From assembly GCA_964538085.1 (NCBI GenBank), contig CAZIDF010000002.1, positions 186,001 to 250,000 on the forward strand: a stretch of DNA of 64,000 nt, in the 5' to 3' direction. Source of the DNA: G020348385 sp964538085. GTDB taxonomy: Bacteria; Acidobacteriota; Aminicenantia; Aminicenantales; Aminicenantaceae. Below the pieces are notes generated by a model. The model saw only the letters and a list, made by a program, of their open reading frames with translations, was not told where the DNA came from and did no database searches. This document shows positions 35,109 to 43,067 of the stretch, piece after piece (the stretch's first letter is position 1; each line of letters opens with the position of its first letter). Position numbers and translations under genes: made by a program.

Positions 35109-36764
35109 ATGAAAAAAAGATCGATTTTGGTTGTATGGCTGGTTTGTACGGTTTTTTTTACATCGGTTCTCGCTTTTCCTGTTCAACAAGAAAAACCGCT
35201 CACTACAGCGGAATCCAGCGAGTACAAGGCAACCTCTCTGTATGCGGATGTTATGGGATTTATCCAAAAGCTTCAAATGCACAGTTTGCGCATGAGAGTG
35301 GAAACCCTAGGTGTCAGTGCCGAGGGCCGCAAGATCCCGCTTCTTGTGTTGGGAAATCCAGTCCCTACATCGCCACAGGATCTGGTTTATGATGATCGCA
35401 TGGTTGTTTACATCCAAGCGAATATCCATGCCGGGGAAGTGGAAGGGAAAGAAGCCGCACTAATGCTGGCCCGGGACCTGGCATTGGCCGATAACCCCTC
35501 CTACTTGGATGAACTCGTCGTTCTGATCGCCCCGATTTTCAATCCTGATGGGAATGAAAAGATCAGTCCGGACAACCGGAGAAACCAGGATGGACCGGAG
35601 CAGGGAGTGGGTGTCAGAACCAATGGTTTGGGGCTCGACCTGAACAGAGACGGGATGAAGCTGGAAAGTCCTGAAGTTCTGGGATTGGTTCAAAATGTCA
35701 TTTCGCGTTGGGACCCTGCCGTGCTTTTGGACAGCCACACCCATAACGGATCTTACCATGAGGAGGTTGTCACTTGGGTGTGGGCTCTGAATCCCAATGG
35801 AGACACTTCCCTGATCCGATACATGAGTGACCGAGTTCGACCCGAAATCAACAAGATACTGAAAGAGAAATACGATACTCTATGCATTCCTCATGGGGAT
35901 TTTATGGACTTTCGCGAACCAGAAAAGGGTTGGAGACCTCTGGACCCACAACCACGCTATCTCAGCAATTATTTTGGCCTAAGGAATCGGCTGGGCATAC
36001 TGAACGAGAATTATCCTTATGCGGACTTTAAGAGCCGTGTTATGGGAGCTTATCACCTCTTCCATGCTCTCCTGGAATTTTGCCAAGGCCAGAAGGGCGA
36101 GATAACAGGTTTGATCCACGAAGCGGATCGAAACACCGTACAGAGAGGTATGGCACCCACAGATGAAGACCTTTTCGGCGTCGAGTACGATGTCCGGCCC
36201 ATCAAGGATAAGATCACAATCCATGGGTATGTTATGGAACAATACGAGACCGAAAGCGGACGGAGGCGTGTCCGTAAAACAGAAAAAACGCAAATGTACA
36301 CCATGCCCTTTTTTGCTGAATTTTTTGCCAAAAGATCGGTCAAGCTTCCCTTCGGATACCTCATTCCCATCCCAGTTCCAGAAGTAGAAGCCAAGCTCCG
36401 TCAACATGGAATAGCCATAGAAAAGCTTACACAGCCGGTGAAATTGATGGTCGAATCCTTCAAAGTGACAGAACTCAAAGGACAAGAACGGCCATACCAG
36501 GGCCACCGTCTCAACAGTATCAAGGGAGAATACGTGGAGGAGGAGGTTGAGTTCCCGGCTGGAACCCTTTTTATCCCGATGGCCCAACCCCTCGGAAAAG
36601 TGGCAGCCTACTTGCTCGAACCTGAGAGTGACGACGGTTTTTTGGTGTGGAACTTTTTCGACCGAAATCTTGTCCCTCAGTGGGGAGGAGGACAACAGGC
36701 ATATCCTGTATACAAACTTTATCAGCCCGCTCCTCTGGTCAAAGAGGTCGTGGGAGAAAATTAG
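35109..36764 (+). CDS. Secreted M14 family metallopeptidase
   Basis: 551 residues with a signal peptide ending around TSVLAFP. Zinc-carboxypeptidase signature: QANIHAGEVEGKEAALML (His, Glu ligands), IFNPDGNEKI, NGLGLDLNRDGMKLESPE and LLDSHTHNGSYHEE (third ligand region). The C-terminal 200 residues form a beta-rich domain of unknown role. The predicted role is extracytoplasmic peptide trimming. It is 12 bases upstream of an S9 peptidase, so the two are very likely co-transcribed and functionally paired. Confidence 0.9.
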   Translation: MKKRSILVVWLVCTVFFTSVLAFPVQQEKPLTTAESSEYKATSLYADVMGFIQKLQMHSLRMRVETLGVSAEGRKIPLLVLGNPVPTSPQDLVYDDRMVVYIQANIHAGEVEGKEAALMLARDLALADNPSYLDELVVLIAPIFNPDGNEKISPDNRRNQDGPEQGVGVRTNGLGLDLNRDGMKLESPEVLGLVQNVISRWDPAVLLDSHTHNGSYHEEVVTWVWALNPNGDTSLIRYMSDRVRPEINKILKEKYDTLCIPHGDFMDFREPEKGWRPLDPQPRYLSNYFGLRNRLGILNENYPYADFKSRVMGAYHLFHALLEFCQGQKGEITGLIHEADRNTVQRGMAPTDEDLFGVEYDVRPIKDKITIHGYVMEQYETESGRRRVRKTEKTQMYTMPFFAEFFAKRSVKLPFGYLIPIPVPEVEAKLRQHGIAIEKLTQPVKLMVESFKVTELKGQERPYQGHRLNSIKGEYVEEEVEFPAGTLFIPMAQPLGKVAAYLLEPESDDGFLVWNFFDRNLVPQWGGGQQAYPVYKLYQPAPLVKEVVGEN

Positions 36765-36776
36765 GAGGGTCAAAAA

Positions 36777-38870
36777 ATGAAAAAAAATGTAATCCTATTG
36801 ATTTGTGTTCTTCTCGCATTCTGTTCTGTCGACCTGGCTATGGCCGGAGAAGGAACATTTACTCTCGAGCAAGTTCTCAGCCCGCCTTATCCCTGGAACC
36901 TGGTATCGGCCAAGGATGCTGACCGCATCGCTTGGGTTTTTAACTCGAAAGGGGAGAGGAACATCTGGACAGCGGCAGCCCCTGATTTTAAGCCCGTTAA
37001 CCTGACGGGATATGCACGTGATGAAGTTTTTGAGATTCCTGACGTATATATCACCGACGACGGAAAAACTGTGGTGTTCGTAAAAGGAGGGCAACCCAAT
37101 AGCGCAGGGTGGGTCACCAATTCTCGCAGTGATCCCGATGGATTGGAGCAGGCCATCTGGGCAGTCCGGACAGACACAGGTCAACTTTGGAGAATTGCTG
37201 CAGGAAGCGATCCCGTTCTATCTCCCGACGGTCAATGGATACTGGTGGTGAAAGAAGGCTTGATCTACAGCGCTCCTTTGATTCCCCCATCAGTACCTTC
37301 AGCTATACCTGAACCGGAGCTTTTGTTCAGAGCCGCAGGACTGAATAGCTCTCCTTGTTGGTCTCCCGACAATTCCCGGATCGCTTTTGTCACTCGGAGA
37401 AACGATCACAGCTTCATCGGTGTGTTCGACACCGTAAAAAGAAAAATAACCTGGATCGCTCCCAGTGTAGAAAGGGATAGCGATCCAGCCTGGTCAGTGG
37501 ATGGGAAAAAAATAGTGTTTCAGCGGAGACCTGGACTTCAGTACGGAGCCGCCCCCTTCAGAGGATATTGGAACCGTGGGCCGGTCACGAATGTCGCATT
37601 ATGGTTGGCCGATGCAGAAACAGGCAAGGCAAAGGAAATCTGGAAGTTTCCAGAGGTTGAACCCAGATTTTATTCCTTAAGGAATTTTACACTAACGGAT
37701 AACGACCGCATACTTTTTACAGCTGAACGCGAAAACTGGAACCATGTTTTTTCCATGCCCATCTCTGGCGGAGATCCGGTTGACCTGACTCTGGGTGAGG
37801 CTTTTGTGGAACATGTGGGCCTCTCCAGTGATGGGAAAACGCTATACTTCAGCAGCAATCTAGCTGACATCCATGGACGGCACATCTGGAAGGTCCCCAC
37901 TGATGGCAGCGGCAAAGCAATTCAGCTGACCAAGGAAGCGACGATAGGAACGTATCCCGTCGCTTTGGCGTCTGGAAACACAGTCGCATTTCTCTATGCC
38001 ACAGCCCTTCATCCTACCTCTATTGCCACAGTCCCAGCCGATGGAGGAGAGATCGATGTGATCGCGCCAGAAACACTTCCGGCAGAGTATCCGATGGATG
38101 AGCTAGTCACTCCTAAGCTCGTGGTTGTCAAGGCACCGGATGGTTTGGAAATTCCTTGCCAGCTGTTTTTGCCCAAAGACGCTAAACCGGGAGATAAACG
38201 CCCCGGCGTGGTTTACACACATGGAGGTCCCATACGCCAGATGCTCTTGGGCTGGCATTACATGGAATTTTATTCAGAAGCTTATGGGATCAATCAATAT
38301 TTTGCCAATAAAGGCTATGTTGTAATTTCGATAAACTACCGCAGCGGTATCGGCTATGGCCGGTCATTCCGTAATGCTCCTAACACGGGAGCGCGGGGTG
38401 CAGAAGAATACCAGGATATTTTGGCAGGTGCCCAGTATCTCCAGAACCGTTCTGAGGTAGATCCGGACCGCATCGGTAAATGGGGGCTCTCGTATGGCGG
38501 CCTTTTGACAGCCATGGCCTTGGCCCGGAATTCCGACATATTCAAGGTGGGTGTGGACATGGCCGGCGTTCACGATTGGTCACAACGTGGTAGACTCGAT
38601 GAGTCCCAACGTAAACTGGCCCGTGAATCTTCTCCGGTCGCTTTTCTCGATACCTGGACTTCTCCGGTGCTGTTTATCCATGGAGATGACGACCGCAATG
38701 TGGATTTCCAGCAAACCACGGATCTCGTCCAGAAATTGAGGAAAAAAGGGGATGTGCATATCGAGCTGATGATCGCTCCTGACGAACCTCATGAATTCAT
38801 GCTGTTCAAAAACCGCATGGAGGCCTACAACCGTACGTTTGAGTTCATCGACCGCTTTATCGGCAAATAG
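36777..38870 (+). CDS. Secreted S9 family prolyl oligopeptidase-like peptidase
   Basis: 697 residues, ribosome site TAGGAGGG, signal peptide ending LAMAGE. The N-terminal propeller has PD40-type repeats (LSPDGQWILVVK, WSPDNSRIAFVT, WSVDGKKIVFQ, LSSDGKTLYFSS). The C-terminal alpha/beta-hydrolase domain has GVVYTHGGPIRQM, nucleophile GLSYGGL (Ser572), acid in FIHGDDDRNV and His in DEPHEFMLF. S9 enzymes cleave oligopeptides after admission through the propeller pore. It forms a peptidase pair with the M14 gene just upstream. Confidence 0.93.
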   Translation: MKKNVILLICVLLAFCSVDLAMAGEGTFTLEQVLSPPYPWNLVSAKDADRIAWVFNSKGERNIWTAAAPDFKPVNLTGYARDEVFEIPDVYITDDGKTVVFVKGGQPNSAGWVTNSRSDPDGLEQAIWAVRTDTGQLWRIAAGSDPVLSPDGQWILVVKEGLIYSAPLIPPSVPSAIPEPELLFRAAGLNSSPCWSPDNSRIAFVTRRNDHSFIGVFDTVKRKITWIAPSVERDSDPAWSVDGKKIVFQRRPGLQYGAAPFRGYWNRGPVTNVALWLADAETGKAKEIWKFPEVEPRFYSLRNFTLTDNDRILFTAERENWNHVFSMPISGGDPVDLTLGEAFVEHVGLSSDGKTLYFSSNLADIHGRHIWKVPTDGSGKAIQLTKEATIGTYPVALASGNTVAFLYATALHPTSIATVPADGGEIDVIAPETLPAEYPMDELVTPKLVVVKAPDGLEIPCQLFLPKDAKPGDKRPGVVYTHGGPIRQMLLGWHYMEFYSEAYGINQYFANKGYVVISINYRSGIGYGRSFRNAPNTGARGAEEYQDILAGAQYLQNRSEVDPDRIGKWGLSYGGLLTAMALARNSDIFKVGVDMAGVHDWSQRGRLDESQRKLARESSPVAFLDTWTSPVLFIHGDDDRNVDFQQTTDLVQKLRKKGDVHIELMIAPDEPHEFMLFKNRMEAYNRTFEFIDRFIGK

Positions 38871-38890
38871 TCTGCAGAAGTTGCTGAGAA

Positions 38891-39712
38891 CTAAACCAGA
38901 ATGTCCTTTTTTTTGTACCGGACAAAGGTTAAAACGATAAATACAAGGGACAATCCCAGAAAATAAAACACCCGCCAACCGACAAGCGCATAGTCAGGGC
39001 GAAGAACTCCTGTATCTATAAACTTGAAGGGACTTAGATAGCCGAATTTATCGGCAGACGGCGTCACTCTGGACAGTATATCGATGAAGTATGCCCCAAC
39101 AATAATGCCGATCGAAAGGCTTATGATCGGGCGTCCTCTTTTGATCAAAAGAGAAAGAAAAAGACCTATAGCTCCGAATGTCAGCATAAGCAACAAGGCG
39201 TAAAACCAATGGATAAAAAAAGCTTTAAAACTGTAGCGGGAGTCTCCTTTGAATATTTCCAAACTTAATAATCCGATTGTGAAGATGACGATGTTCAGAA
39301 GGATCAAATTAGTGAGATAAACCGCCAATTTGCTCCGGACAACTTCTAGCCTTGTAACTGGCTTAGTGAGAAGAAATTCAGCAGTTTTTTCCTGTTCTTC
39401 GCGAGCCAGGATTTTGCCGGCAAGGAGGATGGAAAAAAAACTCCCGAGGAGCATGATAAACATCGCATTCCGGGTGGAGTAAAATCCTAGAACATTGGTC
39501 CACATATCCGCACTGGCGCCAAACGCCGTCATCATATTCTTCATGAAAGGATTTTCCAGGAACGCAGAGATTTGCTTGAACATGTCTTCTTGCATCAGGA
39601 GAGGATAAAAAGCCATCCCTAGAAGTATAAAAACTGCGACAGAAATACTCCAACCGATGAGGGAATTCCGGTAGCGCTTCAGCTCTTTGGTATATATGTT
39701 AGCGTTTATCAT
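38891..39712 (-). CDS. ABC-2 type transporter permease
   Basis: 273 residues with about six membrane helices. Typical ABC-2 features: an N-terminal cytoplasmic start KELKRYRNSLIGWSISVAV, the loop KILAREEQEKTAEFLLTKPV followed by TRLEVVRSKL, and conserved helices to the C-terminus. It overlaps the upstream ATPase gene by 14 bases, giving a two-gene exporter. The substrate cannot be predicted. Confidence 0.9.
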   Translation of the reverse strand: MINANIYTKELKRYRNSLIGWSISVAVFILLGMAFYPLLMQEDMFKQISAFLENPFMKNMMTAFGASADMWTNVLGFYSTRNAMFIMLLGSFFSILLAGKILAREEQEKTAEFLLTKPVTRLEVVRSKLAVYLTNLILLNIVIFTIGLLSLEIFKGDSRYSFKAFFIHWFYALLLMLTFGAIGLFLSLLIKRGRPIISLSIGIIVGAYFIDILSRVTPSADKFGYLSPFKFIDTGVLRPDYALVGWRVFYFLGLSLVFIVLTFVRYKKKDILV

Positions 39713-40592
39713 TTTCCTCTGAATAATAATGCATGAAGATTTCCTCCAGGGTTGGTTCTTCTATGATCAAGTCTTCGATATCTTTTCCATCCAAAGCATG
39801 GAGAAGGTCATTGATGGTTCCTGAAAACAAGAAGAAAAGATTATTTTTCTCCGGATTCGGATCGATTATGCCAGGGCAGTCGATTTCATCCGGTTCTGCC
39901 GGATGGTTGAATTCGATCTGGATTTTGCGGAGCTGCTTTTTCCTCAAGGTTTCGATATCCTCCACGGCAATGATTTTCCCATCCTTAATGATCCCAACCC
40001 GTCGGCACATTTTCTGGACTTCGCTCAGGGTGTGTGAGGAAAAAAAGATGGTTGTTCCCTTGCTGTTTTCTTCTTTAAGAATGTCGAAAAATTTCGCTTG
40101 CATCAGAGGGTCCAATCCGCTGGTGGGCTCATCCAGGATCAACAAGGGGGGCTGATGAATAAGACTTTGTAAGATCGAGACCTTTTTTTGATTTCCCCTT
40201 GAAAGATCGATAATCTTCCTGTCGAGGTCAAGGTCGAAAGTGCCGGCCAACTCAACGATCCTGGATTCACAGTCTGTTTCGTAAAAGTTGGCAGAATAGC
40301 TAAGAAGCTCATGCACATCCATTTTTTCATAATAATGGACCTCCGAAGGCATAAATCCGATCTGTTTTTTAATTTCTTTCGAATCTTTGACGATGTCCAA
40401 GCCGAATATCCTGCCCCTTCCAGAAGTGGGAAAAATCAATCCGAGCAATGTGCGAATGGTGGTCGATTTGCCTGCGCCATTCGGTCCGATAAATCCAAAA
40501 ATCTCCCCAGGTTCGATCTGGAGATCGATGTTGATAATCCCCCGTGCTTTCCCGTAGTATTTTGTCAGGTTTTGGGTTTCGATCAAATACAT
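39699..40592 (-). CDS. ABC transporter ATP-binding protein
   Basis: 297 residues from the ATG at 40592, chosen because GGGA lies just upstream and the protein then begins with the usual MYLIETQNLTKYYG; starts at 40601 and 40604 add three or four residues. Walker A GPNGAGKST, signature LSRGNQKKVSIL (variant of LSGGQ), Walker B LLILDEPTSGLDP, switch His in FFSSHTLSEV. It is followed by a C-terminal regulatory extension. DRA-type ATPase powering the ABC-2 permease encoded by the overlapping gene. Confidence 0.92.
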   Translation of the reverse strand: MYLIETQNLTKYYGKARGIINIDLQIEPGEIFGFIGPNGAGKSTTIRTLLGLIFPTSGRGRIFGLDIVKDSKEIKKQIGFMPSEVHYYEKMDVHELLSYSANFYETDCESRIVELAGTFDLDLDRKIIDLSRGNQKKVSILQSLIHQPPLLILDEPTSGLDPLMQAKFFDILKEENSKGTTIFFSSHTLSEVQKMCRRVGIIKDGKIIAVEDIETLRKKQLRKIQIEFNHPAEPDEIDCPGIIDPNPEKNNLFFLFSGTINDLLHALDGKDIEDLIIEEPTLEEIFMHYYSEENDKR

Positions 40593-40658
40593 TTTTCCCA
40601 TCATAAAACATTTGATTCGTTCTCTACAATATATTTTTGGTAATAAACAATCAGAGAA

Positions 40659-40688
40659 TTGACCTCAACTTTTTGGGTGTGATATTGT
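40659..40688 (+). promoter_or_regulatory. Predicted extended -10 promoter for the fucosidase
   Basis: TTGACC, 18-base spacer ending TGA, TATTGT. The -10 lies about 35 bases before the ATG at 40723. Confidence 0.5.
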
Positions 40689-40722
40689 CATGTTTCAATA
40701 TCTCTTCTCAAAGGAGAAATCG

Positions 40723-42162
40723 ATGAAAAACAAAATGGCACGAATCTCGATTTTAATCTTGGTGGGAGATCTCATTTTGATCTGTTCTCTTATCTTCTTT
40801 TTTTCCTGCGATTCAAACAATTTTTCTGACGAGGATGTCAGTTCACCGATTCAGCTGGTCCCAGAGGATCAAGTGAGATTGTCCAATGATCCGGAAAAGA
40901 CCGAAATTTTTCGAGATGCCGGATTGGGTCTATTTGTCCATTGGGGGCCCAACTCGCAAATAGGTTCAGAAATAAGCTGGCCATTGAACAATGCGAGTCG
41001 AGATTATATGGATAAATATTATTCCCTTGCAGAAACCTTTAATCCGACTGAATTCCTTGCTGATGAGTGGGCTACACTAGCTAAGTTGGCCGGAATGGAG
41101 TATGTGGTTTTTACCGCCAAACATCATGATGGCTTCTGCATGTTTGATACAGAATTCAGCGATTTCAAAATAACCAATACTCCATACACGAAGGACATCG
41201 TCGCCCAGGTGGCGGAAGCGTTTAGAAAAGAAGGCTTGCTTGTGGGTTTTTATTACTCGCCTGGAGATTTCCGTTATCACTTTGAAACAGGTGTGCCTCA
41301 AAATGGATTGATGACACCTGCGTTCGATAGCAAGACACCATTCGGGCCACAGCAAAAGGATTTTTTATCCTATGAACAGGGACATGTGGAAGAGTTGTTG
41401 ACCAAATATGGAGACGTTTTTATGCTCTGGTTCGATGGAAACTGTGAGCCATTGAAAAAACACGCGTGGAGGATCAATCAGGAAGTGTTCATCGGAAGGG
41501 GAGAGATCCCGACGCCGGAACAACGAATACCGGGAGAAGTGGCAGATCATGCATGGGAAAGCTGCATGACGACAAGCTGGCAGTGGTCCTACCAGCCGCA
41601 TCCAGATCTGCGAACGTCCAAGGAGGTCATCCACAATCTTGTCAAAATCCGGTCGCGCGGCGGGAATATGCTCCTCAATGTGGGACCAAAACCAAATGGG
41701 AAGATAGCCAGCCCTGATGAGGCCATTCTCCGTGACTTAGGATTGTGGATGATGATGTACGGAGAAGCTGTGCGTCAGGTCCGTCCTTGGATCGTGACGA
41801 ACGAAGGCGATGTATGGCTGACTCACAAGAATAATGGAGAGACTTCTACGCTGTATGCCATAGCAGATTTTAGCTATGATGAGGTGGGGACATCGTGGCA
41901 GCAGTTCTCCGGACGTCGATTAAGCTTGAAATCGGTGGAAGCCACTGAGCAAACAAAGGTCTCCATACTGGGACAGAGTGGGGAGTGCCCATGGCATCAG
42001 GATGAAAGGGGACTGCACATAACGGCTTTCAACACACATACGGTTCAGATCATCGCTTATCCAGGGAACAATCCGGAATTTGTGCAAAGAGGACACAGCT
42101 GGGGTCCTGACTGGCCTGTTGCTATCAAAATAACCAATGTAAAGCCGGCAGAATCGGAGTGA
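40723..42162 (+). CDS. Alpha-L-fucosidase (GH29), exported
   Basis: 479 residues from the ATG at 40723 (AAAGGAGAAA upstream). N-terminal hydrophobic leader with a Cys after it (FFFSCDSN), so probably a lipoprotein. GH29 motifs: GLGLFVHWGPNSQIG, YVVFTAKHHDGFCMFDT, VGFYYSPGDFRY and FMLWFDGNCE, where Asp238 is the predicted nucleophile. Further conserved parts are RSRGGNMLLNVGPKPNGKI and a C-terminal beta-sandwich. It removes terminal alpha-L-fucose from glycans or glycoproteins. It is the only carbohydrate hydrolase seen in the window. Confidence 0.92.
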   Translation: MKNKMARISILILVGDLILICSLIFFFSCDSNNFSDEDVSSPIQLVPEDQVRLSNDPEKTEIFRDAGLGLFVHWGPNSQIGSEISWPLNNASRDYMDKYYSLAETFNPTEFLADEWATLAKLAGMEYVVFTAKHHDGFCMFDTEFSDFKITNTPYTKDIVAQVAEAFRKEGLLVGFYYSPGDFRYHFETGVPQNGLMTPAFDSKTPFGPQQKDFLSYEQGHVEELLTKYGDVFMLWFDGNCEPLKKHAWRINQEVFIGRGEIPTPEQRIPGEVADHAWESCMTTSWQWSYQPHPDLRTSKEVIHNLVKIRSRGGNMLLNVGPKPNGKIASPDEAILRDLGLWMMMYGEAVRQVRPWIVTNEGDVWLTHKNNGETSTLYAIADFSYDEVGTSWQQFSGRRLSLKSVEATEQTKVSILGQSGECPWHQDERGLHITAFNTHTVQIIAYPGNNPEFVQRGHSWGPDWPVAIKITNVKPAESE

Positions 42163-42171
42163 TCGCCAAGA

Positions 42172-42996
42172 TCAACGGTTAAAAATATACTCAAGTCCTC
42201 TCGCTAAGCTGCTGGCAGGTACATGTCTCTCCCCATCGAGGATTTCCAGTTTGCTGATGAATCCCTTCGAGGCATGCGTGTTGATATAATTCTGAAAATC
42301 CGGCACAAAATCTGTGATCCGTCGGGAGTCTTCTGTTCCATAAATCATGAATAAGAGTAGGTCATTTACAATATCTTTTTTGATGAAGGATTCTGCCTTT
42401 TTCTGTATGTACTCCGGACAGTGCCCGATCATCGGGCTGCTGGCGATGACCGCATTAAACGTTTCAGGTTTTTCAAGAAGAGCATACACGGCAAAGAGAG
42501 CGGAGTTGGACATCCCGTATAGGACGGAATAATCCTTGGTTCGATAATTATTTTGGATATAAGGCATCAATTCGTTATGGATAAAACTCAAAAAATCTTT
42601 AGAGCCTCCCGAACCTGGACGGTGAGAGACAGCTTCTGGGATCATGTCACGGTTACGGTTCGTGTTCCATATGCCAACGACGATCATCTGGGGAGCCAAT
42701 CCCTTTGCAATTAAGCCGTTAACGGTAGAAACGCATTTTGGAAAAGTCGCCTCCCCCTCAGCATCTAAGACGTAAAGAACAGGATATGCTTGTTCTGCTG
42801 TCTCATTTCCTTCAGGAAGGGAGACAGAGATGGTTCTTTCCTCCTCTAGGATTTTTGAGTAGACTTTGATGACCGTAGCTCTGTTTGACTCGTTGCCTGC
42901 TCGCGCAAGGGAAGGGAATGTTTGAAGCGATAAAGTCAATATGCATATGGAAACGATTGCTCTGAAAGACTTACGAAAATTCACTCTTTTATCCAT
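42172..42996 (-). CDS. Secreted esterase of the enterochelin-esterase/IroE type (PF00756-like)
   Basis: 274 residues with a signal peptide ending around SLARAG. Alpha/beta-hydrolase: AYPVLYVLDAEGEATFP, FLSFIHNELMPYIQNNYRTK, nucleophile LYGMSNSALFAVYAL (Ser), acid probably near MIYGTEDSRRI, and His in DGERHVPASS. Related proteins hydrolyse ferric-siderophore esters, but many are general esterases. It lies 71 bases downstream of the module-2 permease on the same strand and may share its transcript. Confidence 0.87.
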   Translation of the reverse strand: MDKRVNFRKSFRAIVSICILTLSLQTFPSLARAGNESNRATVIKVYSKILEEERTISVSLPEGNETAEQAYPVLYVLDAEGEATFPKCVSTVNGLIAKGLAPQMIVVGIWNTNRNRDMIPEAVSHRPGSGGSKDFLSFIHNELMPYIQNNYRTKDYSVLYGMSNSALFAVYALLEKPETFNAVIASSPMIGHCPEYIQKKAESFIKKDIVNDLLLFMIYGTEDSRRITDFVPDFQNYINTHASKGFISKLEILDGERHVPASSLARGLEYIFNR

Positions 42997-43067
42997 ATAG
43001 AATTATTCTGTTTTATTCCTGTATTTCATCATTTAATTTTTGCGGATAATAATTTAAAAGTCCACTT

